Of a DNA stretch of 64,000 bases, positions 51,091-59,311 are shown piece after piece. The notes below the pieces were generated by a model. The model saw only the letters and a list, made by a program, of their open reading frames with translations, had not been told where the DNA came from and did not search any database. The position numbers and the translations under genes are program-made. This DNA is from VRUE01 sp963702705 (GTDB lineage Bacteria; Actinomycetota; Thermoleophilia; Solirubrobacterales; 70-9), in contig CAVPDR010000007.1 of assembly GCA_963702705.1 (NCBI GenBank), positions 310,001-374,000 of the forward strand. Reading direction: 5' to 3'. Numbering within the stretch: the first letter of the stretch is position 1; each line of letters begins with the position of its first letter.

Positions 51091-51855
51091 GTGGTCAGGC
51101 TCGGGCAGAACTTCCTGTCCGACCCGAACCTGCTCGACGCGATCGTCCGCGACGCCGAGCTGGCCGAGGCCGACGTCGTGCTCGAGGTGGGGGCGGGGGA
51201 AGGGGTGCTGAGCGAGCGCCTCGCTGCCGCCGCCGCACACCTGCACTCGATCGAGCTCGACCGCGGGCTCGAGTCGGTGCTGGTGCCGCTGGCCGCCCGG
51301 GAGAACGTCAGCCTGCACTGGGGCGACGCGATGAAGCTGGACTTCGCCACCCTCGATCCCGCCCCGACCGCGGTCGTCTCCAACCTGCCCTACTCGGTGG
51401 CGACGCCGCTGATCCTGCGCACGATCGAGCAGCTGCCCACGGTCGGGCGCTGGACGGTGATGGTGCAGCGTGAGATCGCCGATCGCCTGCGCGCCGCGCC
51501 GGGCAGCCGCACCTACGGCTCGCCGAGCGTGATCGCGCAGCTCGCCTGCGAGGTGAGGTTGATCCGCAAGGTCGACCCCGCCGTCTTCCGGCCCCGGCCG
51601 CGGGTCGACTCGGCGATCCTCGGCCTGCGCCGCACGGGGCCGGGCGCCGACCCGGCGACGCGCGAGCTGGTCCGCGCCGCCTTCGCCCACCGCCGCAAGT
51701 CCCTGGCCCGCTCGCTCGAGCACGTCCGGCCGGGCTCGCTCGCCGCCGCGCGGGCGGCCCTGGAGGAGCTCGGCCTGGCGGCCGACGCGAGGGCCGAGTC
51801 GCTCTCGCCCGACGATTTCGCCGCGCTATCGGCGAAGCTGGGGTCCAGCGCCTGA
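51091..51855 (+). CDS. rsmA: 16S rRNA adenine dimethyltransferase
   Basis: 254 residues from GTG 51091 (VRLGQNFLSDPNLLDAIV). The opening LGQNFL, the SAM motif VLEVGAGEGVLSERLAA, the acidic loop HSIELDRGLE and the catalytic NLPYSVATPLI are all present. It dimethylates two adenines in the 3' end hairpin of 16S rRNA, a late step in small subunit assembly. The C-terminal helical domain with ELVRAAFAHRRKSLARSLEHV is normal. ispE follows 14 bases downstream. Confidence 0.95.
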   Translation: MVRLGQNFLSDPNLLDAIVRDAELAEADVVLEVGAGEGVLSERLAAAAAHLHSIELDRGLESVLVPLAARENVSLHWGDAMKLDFATLDPAPTAVVSNLPYSVATPLILRTIEQLPTVGRWTVMVQREIADRLRAAPGSRTYGSPSVIAQLACEVRLIRKVDPAVFRPRPRVDSAILGLRRTGPGADPATRELVRAAFAHRRKSLARSLEHVRPGSLAAARAALEELGLAADARAESLSPDDFAALSAKLGSSA

Positions 51856-51869
51856 GGCGCAACCCCGCG

Positions 51870-52748
51870 ATGCAGATCCACGCCCCCGCCAAGCTCAACC
51901 TCTGCCTCTACCTCGGCCCGCGCCGCGCCGACGGCCTGCACGAGCTCTGCTCGCTGTTCGAGCCGCTCGCGCTGGCCGATCGGATCGCGGTCGGCGAGGG
52001 CGAGCGCGACGAGGTCGTCTGCCCGGGGGTCGATGGCGAGAACCTCGCCGCGCGGGCGCTGGCGGCTCTGCGCGAGCGCGGCTGGCAGGCGCCGCCGCTG
52101 CGGGTCGAGATCGAGAAGCGGATCCCGGTTGCGGCCGGCTTGGGTGGCGGCAGCGCCGACGCCGCCGCGGTGCTGCGGCTGGCGCGTGACCCGGCGACGG
52201 GCATGGCGGGGTGGATTCCGGACCTGGAGGAGATCGCGGCCGATCTCGGTGCCGACGTCCCGTCCCAGCTGACGCCAGCGATGGCGCTTGTGCAGGGCGT
52301 CGGCGAGCGGGTCGAGCGTCTCCCCGAGCCGACGCCGCACGCGGTCGTCCTCCTGCCCGATGGCGGCGGCCTCGGAACCGCCGAGGTCTTCGCCGAGGCC
52401 GACCGGCTCGGGCTCGGCCGCTCGGCCGAGGATCTGGACGAGCTGGCGGGCCGGCTGCGAGGCGCCGCCGGCGCCGGCGCCTCGCCCCTCGCCTACCCCG
52501 AGCTTCTGCTCAACGACCTCGAGCCCGCCGCGCGCTCGCTGCGGCCGCGGATCGGAGACGCCCTCGACGCCCTGCGCGCCGCTGGCGCCCCCCACGCGAT
52601 GCTGACCGGCTCCGGCCCGACCGCGTTCGGTCTGTTCGAGACCGTGGCCGCGGCCCAGGACGCCGCCGACGCGCTCGGTCGCGACGACGCGATCGTCTGC
52701 GAGGCAGGCTGCGAGCGTGTAGCGAATGAGCGAGATAGCCGGTCATGA
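51870..52748 (+). CDS. ispE: 4-diphosphocytidyl-2-C-methyl-D-erythritol kinase
   Basis: 292 residues from ATG 51870 (MQIHAPAKLNLCLYLGPRR). GHMP-kinase motifs are seen as APAKLNLCL, the ATP loop VAAGLGGGSADAAAVLRL, and the closing MLTGSGPTAFGLF. It phosphorylates CDP-methylerythritol in the MEP isoprenoid pathway. The family's conserved opening matches this start, and the end shows the usual length. About 40 bases separate it from the DedA-PAP2 gene. Confidence 0.94.
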   Translation: MQIHAPAKLNLCLYLGPRRADGLHELCSLFEPLALADRIAVGEGERDEVVCPGVDGENLAARALAALRERGWQAPPLRVEIEKRIPVAAGLGGGSADAAAVLRLARDPATGMAGWIPDLEEIAADLGADVPSQLTPAMALVQGVGERVERLPEPTPHAVVLLPDGGGLGTAEVFAEADRLGLGRSAEDLDELAGRLRGAAGAGASPLAYPELLLNDLEPAARSLRPRIGDALDALRAAGAPHAMLTGSGPTAFGLFETVAAAQDAADALGRDDAIVCEAGCERVANERDSRS

Positions 52749-52788
52749 TGAGCGCGATTGAGCGAAGCGCGAAGGCTGTGTTCCTGCC

Positions 52789-54336
52789 GTGAAGCTGCCG
52801 GGGGAGGGCGGCGGCGGCAACCGCAAACGCCTGCTGATCGCGATCGTCGCCGCGGCGGTTGCGTTTGGCTACTACCTGCTCAGCCGCCAGCTCGGACACC
52901 TCGACCTGCAGAGCCTGCTCGAAGACGTCTCCAACACGCTGGGCGCCTGGACCTACCTCCTCGTCGGCGTCTTCGCCTTCGCCGAGACCGGCGCCTTCGT
53001 CGGCCTCGTCGTCCCCGGCGAGACCGTGATGCTGCTCGGCGGCGCCGTCGCCGGACAGGGCGCGATCGACATCTACCTGCTGATCGCGATCGCCTGGTTC
53101 TCGGCCTGGGCCGGCGACACGACCAGCTTCTTCATCGGCCGCCGGCTCGGGCGCGAGTTCGTGCTCACCCACGGGCCGCGGGTGGGGATCGGTCACGAGC
53201 GCTTCGAAAAGGTCGAGGACTACTTCTCCCGCCACGGCGGCAAGACGATCTTCATCGGCCGCTTCATCAGCCTCGTCCGCGCCTTCGCCCCCTTCATCGC
53301 CGGCAGCTCCGGCATGCGCTACCGCGCCTTCGTCCCCTACAGCATTCTCGGCACCGGGCTATGGGCCAGCGCCCACATCCTCGTCGGCTACTTCTTCTCG
53401 CGCAGCATCGAGAGTGCCGCCAGGTACGCCGGCCGCGGCGCCTTCGTGCTGGCGACGACGATCGTCGTCATCGTCGCGGTCGTCACCGCGGTCCGCCACT
53501 TCCGGGTCGAGGCGAACCGGAGCGCCGCGGTTGCCTGGATGGAGCGCCACGCCGCCAGCCGCTGGATCGTCGTCCTCACCCGGCGTTTTCAGCCCCAGCT
53601 CGGGTTCCTCTGGGAGCGGGTCACCCCGGGCGGCACCTTCGGCCTCGAGTTCACCTCGCTGATGGCGATTCTCGCGGTCTCCGGCTTCGTTCTCGTCGCC
53701 TATGCGGTGATCGTCAGCGGCGAACCCGGACCGACCCCCGGCGACACGACGGCGATCGAATTCGCCGAACGGCTGCAGGCGAGCTGGCTGACCGACGTCT
53801 CCAAGGTCTTCACCCACCTCGGCTCCTCCGCCGTCACCGGCCTGATGGCACTGCTCGCCGCCGCACTGCTCGCCGCCCGTCGCCGCTGGGCCGAGTTCAG
53901 CGTCCTGGTCATCGGCGCGGCGCTGATCTTCGTCGGCGTGCACGTGCTCAAGGACCTGGTCGACCGGCCTCGGCCCGGCGGCGGCCTGATCGGCGTCTCC
54001 GGCTCCTCCTTCCCCAGCGCCCACGCCGCCTACTCGACCTTCTACGTCTGGCTGGCGGTGACGATCGTGATGCGGCTGCGTCCGGGCATGGCGCGCGGCG
54101 CCGCCGTGATCGCGGCCGGGATCGTGCTCACCGCCCTGGTCGGTCTCTCGCGCGTCTACCTCAGCGTCCACTACCTCAGCGACGTCAGCGCCGGCTGGGC
54201 CCTGGGCGCCGCCTGCTTCTCCCTCTGCGCCGCCGTCGCACTCGTCATCACCACGCTGGGGTCCGTCAGAAGACCGCCGCGCACGCCTGGCGGCGGCGGA
54301 CACGGCGCGGCGCGGCGTCCTCAGTCGGCCAAATAG
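52789..54336 (+). CDS. DedA-PAP2 fusion membrane protein
   Basis: 515 residues from GTG 52789. The N-terminal half is a DedA/SNARE-associated domain (FAFAETGAFVGLVVPGETVMLLGG, FFIGRRLGREF, FIGRFISLVRAFAPFIAGSS). The C-terminal half is a PAP2 phosphatase with the three motifs KDLVDRPRP, SFPSAHAAY and SRVYLSVHYLSDV. Such fusions are linked to polyprenyl-phosphate or phospholipid recycling: the DedA part may flip the lipid and the PAP2 part dephosphorylate it. The last 25 residues (VRRPPRTPGGGGHGAARRPQSAK) are encoded by the palindromic element at 54259-54418, so the natural end was probably altered. Confidence 0.9.
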   Translation: MKLPGEGGGGNRKRLLIAIVAAAVAFGYYLLSRQLGHLDLQSLLEDVSNTLGAWTYLLVGVFAFAETGAFVGLVVPGETVMLLGGAVAGQGAIDIYLLIAIAWFSAWAGDTTSFFIGRRLGREFVLTHGPRVGIGHERFEKVEDYFSRHGGKTIFIGRFISLVRAFAPFIAGSSGMRYRAFVPYSILGTGLWASAHILVGYFFSRSIESAARYAGRGAFVLATTIVVIVAVVTAVRHFRVEANRSAAVAWMERHAASRWIVVLTRRFQPQLGFLWERVTPGGTFGLEFTSLMAILAVSGFVLVAYAVIVSGEPGPTPGDTTAIEFAERLQASWLTDVSKVFTHLGSSAVTGLMALLAAALLAARRRWAEFSVLVIGAALIFVGVHVLKDLVDRPRPGGGLIGVSGSSFPSAHAAYSTFYVWLAVTIVMRLRPGMARGAAVIAAGIVLTALVGLSRVYLSVHYLSDVSAGWALGAACFSLCAAVALVITTLGSVRRPPRTPGGGGHGAARRPQSAK

Positions 54337-54418
54337 CCCTGCTATTCGGCCTCCCTGCGTCCTTGCCCCGCTTGGTCCGGCGCTCGCCAGCCGCACACGC
54401 CAGTCTTCAGACGGACCC
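54259..54418 (+). repeat. Long palindromic element, family C/D, copy 2
   Basis: Arms at 54259-54274 and 54403-54418 match 15 of 16 positions and enclose an interior of 128 bases. Bases 54315-54401 differ from the first copy (43936-44022) at four positions. The element starts inside the DedA-PAP2 reading frame and supplies its stop codon, and ends 10 bases before the next small gene. Confidence 0.85.
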
Positions 54419-54428
54419 TTGCGCCAGA

Positions 54429-54686
54429 ATGGGCACCGTGCTGCCGCTGGCCTTGCAGAAGATCGACCATGAGTACATCCTCTTCGGCGTCGCCGGACTG
54501 GTCAGCCTCAGCGCCTTCGTCGGCCTGATCCTCGTCCCGGCGGTCAGCTCCTACGGCCGCATCTGGGAGAAGGCCGCCGCCGGGGTCGTCTCCCTCTTCG
54601 TCCTCGCTGCCCTGGTTCTGACCGGTGTCGTCATCGGTCTCGCGATCGTCTACTACTACAACGACATCGTCAACCTGCTCAATTGA
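54429..54686 (+). CDS. Small two-helix membrane protein
   Basis: 85 residues from ATG 54429 (MGTVLPLALQKIDHEYILFG); GTG 54438 is an alternative. Two hydrophobic helices are visible, YILFGVAGLVSLSAFVGLILV and VVSLFVLAALVLTGVVIGLAIVYYYN, separated by a short basic loop (GRIWEKAAAG). No motif is recognised. It is wedged between two palindromic elements, and its stop lies inside the left arm of the second. Conservation of the helices and normal codon use suggest a real gene of unknown function. Confidence 0.6.
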   Translation: MGTVLPLALQKIDHEYILFGVAGLVSLSAFVGLILVPAVSSYGRIWEKAAAGVVSLFVLAALVLTGVVIGLAIVYYYNDIVNLLN

Positions 54687-54853
54687 GCCAAGTTCGGCGA
54701 TTTCGACGGCGGCCCGCCGCCGGAATGCCGGCGCCAGTGCGCACCGTGCAAGCGGCCAGGTAGCGCTGCTACCTGGCCGCTCACCCGTCGCACCCTGGCT
54801 TGGCCTCCGACGCCGGGCCACTCGCCGAAATCACCTCACTTGGCTCAATTGAG
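54678..54853 (+). repeat. Long palindromic element with TAGCGCTGCTA centre
   Basis: Arms of 27 bases (54678-54704 with 54827-54853) pair at 24 positions. The centre is a strong hairpin, AGCGGCCAGGTAGCGCT then GCTACCTGGCCGCT, and the flanks share GCTTGG with the C/D family. It overlaps the 3' end of the small membrane gene and ends 22 bases before the PucR-type gene. It is probably a distant member of the same element class. Confidence 0.7.
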
Positions 54854-54875
54854 CCTCGGTCTTGATAATTGACCT

Positions 54876-56081
54876 ATGACAGCCACGTCAAAGGCCGGGA
54901 CCCTCGATGCGCTCTCGGATGCGGTCGAGTCCGGCGCCGGGCTGCCCGCCGTGGCCCGCGCGGCGGCCAAGGTGCTCGACGCCAGCGTCGTCCTGATCGA
55001 CCGTTCCAGTGCCGTGCTGGCGGTGGCCGGTGCCTCGCCGGATCAAGAGCGCAAGCTGCTCGCCGGTGGGGAGGAGGTGACCCGGGTCGAGCTGCGGGTT
55101 GCCGACAGCGCGGTCGGCGAGCTGCGCTACCGCAGTGTCGCGCCGCCCGAGCCGATGATCGCGCGCATGGTGACGACGCTGCTGGCGCTGGAGCTGGAGC
55201 GCTCGCGCTCGCCGGAGTGGGAGAGCGAGGAGGTGGCGGGGACCTTCGTCGCCGCCGTCCTCGCCCGCGAGGTGACCGACCGTGGCGACATTCTCGCCCG
55301 CGGCGCCGAGCTCGGCGCCGCGCTGGAGCAGGGCGCCGGGGTGCTGATCCTGCACGCGGCGCCGCGTGCGGCGCAGAGCGGCGAGTGGCGGGCGCGGGTG
55401 ATGACGCTGACCCAGCGGGCGCTGCGCTCGCTGGCGCCGGGCTCGTTGGCCAGCGCCGGCGGGGAGGAGGCAACCGAGATCGCGGTGATCGTCCCCGCCG
55501 AGGACGACGCGCGGCTCGAGCGGGCCGCCACCGGTCTGGCGCGCGAGCTCGAAGACGACCTCGCCGGCTTCCATTTGACGATCGGCCGCAGCCGCCACGC
55601 CGCCGACCCGGTCGACCTCCACCGCGCCGGCAACGAGGCGCGGCTGGCGGTTAACGTTGGCGAGGCCGAGGGCCGCCCCCTGCTCGCCTTCGAGGACACC
55701 GGCTCCTACCGCCTGCTGCTGCCGGCGATGAGCGAGGATCCGCGTGAGCTCGAACGCTTCTACGCCGAGACGATCGCGCCGCTCTCCGCCTATGACGAGC
55801 AGTACGAGACCGAGCTGGTGATGACGGTCGAGGCCTACCTCGACAATGACGGCAACGTCGCCGCCACCGCCAAACAGCTCTTCACCCACCGCCACACGAT
55901 TCGCTACCGCCTCGAGCGGGTCAGAGAGCTGTGCGGGCACGACGTCTCCGCTACCGAGGGCCGCGAGAAGCTCGGCCTCGGGCTCAAAACCATGCGCGTC
56001 CTCGGCATCGCCTCGCCCAAGGGCCCGGCTATGGAGCCCGGCTCCGAAGCGGGCCAGGTGCCGAGGTCGTCGGAGGAGTAA
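54876..56081 (+). CDS. PucR/CdaR-family transcriptional regulator
   Basis: 401 residues from ATG 54876. An N-terminal sensor-like region (GLPAVARAAAKVLDASVVLIDRSSAVLAVAG) resembles the small-molecule module of purine-catabolism regulators. A middle domain follows, and the C-terminal HTH is FYAETIAPLSAYDEQYETELVMTVEAYLDNDGNVAATAKQLFTHRHTIRYRLERVRELCG. It differs from the PucR-type protein at 21901 in its N-terminal part. No obvious target operon is adjacent: tRNA-Gln follows it. Its trigger is unknown. Confidence 0.87.
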   Translation: MTATSKAGTLDALSDAVESGAGLPAVARAAAKVLDASVVLIDRSSAVLAVAGASPDQERKLLAGGEEVTRVELRVADSAVGELRYRSVAPPEPMIARMVTTLLALELERSRSPEWESEEVAGTFVAAVLAREVTDRGDILARGAELGAALEQGAGVLILHAAPRAAQSGEWRARVMTLTQRALRSLAPGSLASAGGEEATEIAVIVPAEDDARLERAATGLARELEDDLAGFHLTIGRSRHAADPVDLHRAGNEARLAVNVGEAEGRPLLAFEDTGSYRLLLPAMSEDPRELERFYAETIAPLSAYDEQYETELVMTVEAYLDNDGNVAATAKQLFTHRHTIRYRLERVRELCGHDVSATEGREKLGLGLKTMRVLGIASPKGPAMEPGSEAGQVPRSSEE

Positions 56082-56106
56082 TCCCGGGCTAAGCTTTGGA
56101 GGTCCT

Positions 56107-56177
56107 TGGGGAGTCGGCTAATGGCAAGCCCCTGGCCTTTGGAGCCAGCTATCCCGGTTCGAGTCCGGGCTCCCCAG
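56107..56177 (+). tRNA. tRNA-Gln (anticodon TTG)
   Basis: The sequence folds into a full cloverleaf: acceptor TGGGGAG/CTCCCCA, D stem GGCT/AGCC, anticodon stem CTGGC/GCCAG with loop CTTTGGA (anticodon TTG, Gln codon CAA), and T stem CCCGG/CCGGG with loop TTCGAGT. U1-A72 is typical of glutamine tRNAs. CCA is not encoded. Confidence 0.95.
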
Positions 56178-56239
56178 TCAAGGAGTCGGAGTCCCTTACG
56201 CAGCAACTTTCTGTCTGAGGTATTCGAGATCATTTATCA

Positions 56240-57052
56240 ATGGCAGGGAGAAGGGTGGGGTTCACTGAGGAGCAGGCCCGCGCGGCTATCGCGGAGTCCA
56301 AGTCGTGGACCGAGGCGTTGCGCCGCCTGGGCTACTGCCCAAGCGGCGGGAACCCCACGACCTTGAAGAAGTATGTGGCGACCTGGGGGATCTCCGTCGA
56401 TCATTTCGATCCCTATCGCGGTGTTATGGAGAGGATTCGAAAGCCGAAGCTTTCGTTGGAGGAGATCCTCGTCGAGAACTCGACGTACAGCCGCAGCAAC
56501 CTTAAGCAGCGATTGCTTGAGGAGGGCTTGAAGCAGCCTCACTGTGAGATATGTGGCCAGGCAGAGATATGGCGGGGTCGTCACATGTCGATGATTCTCG
56601 ATCACGTGAATGGAGTGAGGGACGACAATCGGCTCGAAAACCTACGGATGGTCTGTCCGAACTGTGCGGCGACCCTTGACACCCATTGCGGCAGGGCTAT
56701 CGGAACCCCACCACCGCTTCGGAATTGCGCGCGGTGCGGGGAGATGTTCCGCGCCAAGCATCGAAAGCAGCGGTTTTGCTCGAGGTATTGCGGAATGAGG
56801 AGGGAGCGCGGACCAGCTCGCAGCGACCGGGGAGTTCCGTGTCTCGAGAAGAGGAAAGTGGATCGCCCTCCATACGAGAAGCTGCTGGAGGAGATCGAGA
56901 AGACCAGCTACGTCGCCGTTGGGCGCAAGTACGGTGTCTCGGACAATGCCGTGCGTAAGTGGGTCCGCTTCTACGAGCGGCAGATCGAGCGTGAAGCCGC
57001 CGAGAAAGAGGCGCTGGCCGACCGGGTTGATCGTGTCCGTGGGGGTGCTTAG
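56240..57052 (+). CDS. HNH-endonuclease-like protein next to a tRNA
   Basis: 270 residues from ATG 56240. A helix-turn-helix-like start (FTEEQARAAIAESKSWTEALRRLGY) is followed by an HNH/zinc unit: CEICGQAEIWRGRHMSMILDHVNGVRDDNRLENLRMVCPNCAATLDTH, with His and Asn in the usual positions. A second zinc finger, CARCGEMFRAKHRKQRFCSRYCG, and a C-terminal HTH (YVAVGRKYGVSDNAVRKWVRFYER) complete it. Codons are less GC-rich than those of neighbours and it starts 62 bases after tRNA-Gln, both hints of acquisition. The target is unknown. Confidence 0.8.
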   Translation: MAGRRVGFTEEQARAAIAESKSWTEALRRLGYCPSGGNPTTLKKYVATWGISVDHFDPYRGVMERIRKPKLSLEEILVENSTYSRSNLKQRLLEEGLKQPHCEICGQAEIWRGRHMSMILDHVNGVRDDNRLENLRMVCPNCAATLDTHCGRAIGTPPPLRNCARCGEMFRAKHRKQRFCSRYCGMRRERGPARSDRGVPCLEKRKVDRPPYEKLLEEIEKTSYVAVGRKYGVSDNAVRKWVRFYERQIEREAAEKEALADRVDRVRGGA

Positions 57053-57061
57053 GGTTTGCCC

Positions 57062-57631
57062 ATGGAGATGAATGCGGTGCAGATGGATCCGGAGGTTCGC
57101 GAGGGGCTGCGGCGCAGCTGGAAGGCGCTGATGACCGTGGGGATTCTGGCGATCCTGATCGGCTGCGTGGCGATCGTGGTGCCCGCCGCGGCTTCGGTCG
57201 GGACGGCGATCTTCATCGGCTGGATCCTCGTCATTGCCGGTGCGTTCATGGTTGCCGGCGCGTTCATGGCGCACTCGATCGGGTCGGTGGTCCTGCGCCT
57301 GGTCTGGGCACTGCTGACCGTGATCGTCGGCCTCTGGCTGATCGTCGAACCGCACAACGGCACGCTCACCCTGACCCTGATCCTCGGCATCTACTTCCTC
57401 TTCATGGGCCTGACGCGGATCGTCGTCGCCTTTGCCGGCCGCGGCCAGCAGGGCGCCGGCCTGGTCGGCCTCAGTGGCGTCTGCGGCCTGCTGATCGGCA
57501 TCCTCGTCCTCGCCAAGTTCCCCAGCAGCGCCGACTGGGCAATCGGCCTCCTCGTGGGCATCGACCTCATATTCGCCGGCTGGACCCTGACGTCAGTAGC
57601 TCTTGTCGGCCGAGACCTCGCCCGAAGCTAA
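57062..57631 (+). CDS. HdeD-family membrane protein
   Basis: 189 residues from ATG 57062; TTG 57056 is an alternative start. Six hydrophobic helices occur in three hairpins of similar layout (ALMTVGILAILIGCVAIVVP, IFIGWILVIAGAFMVAGAFM, LILGIYFLFMGLTRIVVAF), as in HdeD/DUF308 proteins, some of which aid acid resistance. Small loops and a short basic C-terminus are typical. It is followed by a repeat-rich gap before glmU. Confidence 0.85.
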   Translation: MEMNAVQMDPEVREGLRRSWKALMTVGILAILIGCVAIVVPAAASVGTAIFIGWILVIAGAFMVAGAFMAHSIGSVVLRLVWALLTVIVGLWLIVEPHNGTLTLTLILGIYFLFMGLTRIVVAFAGRGQQGAGLVGLSGVCGLLIGILVLAKFPSSADWAIGLLVGIDLIFAGWTLTSVALVGRDLARS

Positions 57632-57645
57632 CCCAAAGCTCCTGA

Positions 57646-57747
57646 CGCGGCGGGTCCTGTCGCCGCAGGGGACCCACCGCCCCTTCCGGTAGCTAAAGCT
57701 TCCTCAGGGGCGGTCCACCCTGCGCCGCCACCCCCCGCGAGTTGCCG
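57646..57747 (+). repeat. 102-base intergenic repeat, copy 2
   Basis: This stretch matches 24511-24612 at 96 of 102 positions in the same orientation. It forms the same imperfect hairpin (CGCAGGGGACC...GCCCCT with AGGGGCGGTCCACCCTGCG). One of the differences, C to A in the CCACCC run, lies in the paired region. It begins 15 bases after the HdeD gene stop. Confidence 0.8.
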
Positions 57748-57752
57748 CTGTT

Positions 57753-57882
57753 GTGCACGGCTTTGACGGGTGGGTGGCGCGGCGGCGGGGGTCCCCCGCA
57801 GCGGAAGGCGGCGCGCAGCGCCGTCTGAGCATGTGGGGGAGGGCCGCCGTGACAGGACCCGCCCGCCACCAGCCTTTGTGCA
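57753..57882. repeat. Imperfect palindrome adjoining the 102-base repeat
   Basis: Directly after the second copy of the 102-base repeat lies another 130-base hairpin-like stretch. Its right half, read on the minus strand, contains GGCGGGTCCTGTCACGGCGG, close to the first 20 bases of the 102-base repeat, so it is probably a diverged inverted relative. The remainder of this 285-base gap before glmU holds nothing else I can support. Confidence 0.5.
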
Positions 57883-57916
57883 GCTTGTTTGGGCCTGGCC
57901 CGTTTACGATCCGGGG

Positions 57917-59311
57917 GTGAGTTCGCCTCTCGTCTTGGTCATGGCGGCCGGTTCGGGAACGCGCATGCGTTCCGCCACGCCGAAGATGCTGCATCCCGTC
58001 TGCGGGCGGGCGATGGTCGCCTGGCCGATCATCGCCGCGCGCGAGGCCGGGGCCGGGCGCGTCGTGGCGATCGTCTCGCCCAACCAGAACATCGTCCCCG
58101 GCCTTCCCGACAAGGTCCAGATCGTCGCCCAGCCGCAGCCCGACGGCACCGGCGGGGCGATCCGCGCGGCGCTGCCGCTGATCGAAGAGGCCGAGACCGT
58201 GCTGGTCCTCTCCGGCGACGTGCCGCTGATCTCCGCCGCGACGATCTCCGGCCTGCTCGAGTCCCATGCCGGCTCCGGCGCCGCGGCGACGATGCTGACG
58301 ATCAAGCTCGACGACCCCGGCTCCTACGGCCGCGTCGTCCGCACCGATTCCGGCGAGGTCGAGCGCGTGGTCGAGGCCAAGACCGCCGGCGACGCCACGC
58401 CGGAGCAGCTGGCGATCCGCGAGGTCAACGCCGGCACCTACGCCTTCCAGGCCGGGCCTCTCGCCGCGGCGCTCGCCGGCCTCTCCAACGACAACGCCCA
58501 GCGCGAGTACTACCTGCCCGACGTGCTGCCGGCGCTGCGCTTGGCCGGCCACTCGGTCGGTGCCCACCTCGCCGACGACCTCGCGGTGACGATGGGCATC
58601 AACAACCGCGCCGACCTCGCCGCGGTCGAGGCCGAGGCGCGCCGCCGCATCCTCGCGGCCCACATGCTCGCCGGCGTCACCGTCGTCGACCCCGACTCGA
58701 CCTGGGTCGACGCCGAGGTCGATCTCGCCGCCGACGTGCGGCTCGAGCCCGGCACCAGCCTGCGCGGCGTCACCGAGGTCGGCGCCGGCTCGACGATCGG
58801 CCCGATGAGCACGCTGATCGACAGCAGGCTCGGCGAGGGCGTCACCGCGCCGCACTCCTACCTGGTCGAATGCGACGTTCGCGATGGCGCCCTGGTCGGC
58901 CCCTTTGCCTACCTGCGCCCCGGCGCGGTGCTCGAGCCGGGCGCCAAGGCGGGCACCTTCGTCGAGATCAAGAACTCGCGGATCGGCGAGGGGGCCAAGG
59001 TCCCTCACCTCGCCTACGTCGGCGACGCCGAGGTCGGCGCCGGCAGCAATCTCGGCGCCGGCACGATCACCGCCAACTACGACGGTTTCCGCAAGAACCG
59101 GACTACGATCGGCGAGAACGCCCGCCTCGGCGTTGACACGATGCTGATCGCCCCTGTAGAAGTCGGCGACGGTGCTTACACTGGCGCCGGGGCAGTGATC
59201 AAGAGCGACGTGCCCGAGGGCGCGCTCGCCGTCAGCGACAACGAGCAACGGAACATCGAGGGCTACGCCGCCCGCAAGGCCGCCAAGATGCAGGAGGAGC
59301 AGACCCCGTGA
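57917..59311 (+). CDS. glmU: Bifunctional UDP-GlcNAc pyrophosphorylase / GlcN-1-P acetyltransferase
   Basis: 464 residues from GTG 57917 (VSSPLVLVMAAGSGTRMRS). The N-terminal uridyltransferase shows AAGSGTRMRSATPKMLHPVCG, QPQPDGTGGAIRAAL and LSGDVPLIS. The C-terminal left-handed beta helix carries hexapeptide repeats and the acetyltransferase site in LRPGAVLEPGAKAGTFVEIKNS, HLAYVGDAEVGAGSNLGAGTITANYDG. Together they make UDP-GlcNAc for peptidoglycan and lipids. prs starts within its stop (GTGA overlap). Confidence 0.95.
   Translation: MSSPLVLVMAAGSGTRMRSATPKMLHPVCGRAMVAWPIIAAREAGAGRVVAIVSPNQNIVPGLPDKVQIVAQPQPDGTGGAIRAALPLIEEAETVLVLSGDVPLISAATISGLLESHAGSGAAATMLTIKLDDPGSYGRVVRTDSGEVERVVEAKTAGDATPEQLAIREVNAGTYAFQAGPLAAALAGLSNDNAQREYYLPDVLPALRLAGHSVGAHLADDLAVTMGINNRADLAAVEAEARRRILAAHMLAGVTVVDPDSTWVDAEVDLAADVRLEPGTSLRGVTEVGAGSTIGPMSTLIDSRLGEGVTAPHSYLVECDVRDGALVGPFAYLRPGAVLEPGAKAGTFVEIKNSRIGEGAKVPHLAYVGDAEVGAGSNLGAGTITANYDGFRKNRTTIGENARLGVDTMLIAPVEVGDGAYTGAGAVIKSDVPEGALAVSDNEQRNIEGYAARKAAKMQEEQTP

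Noticed and set aside
53359..54396. Minus-strand frame starting MRLASAGPSGARTQGG
   Set aside because: The same peptide is encoded in the other C/D element at 43878, so it reflects the repeat rather than a gene.
56107..57052. A complete integrated element at tRNA-Gln
   Set aside because: No integrase, no duplicated tRNA 3' end and ordinary chromosomal genes right after the HNH gene.
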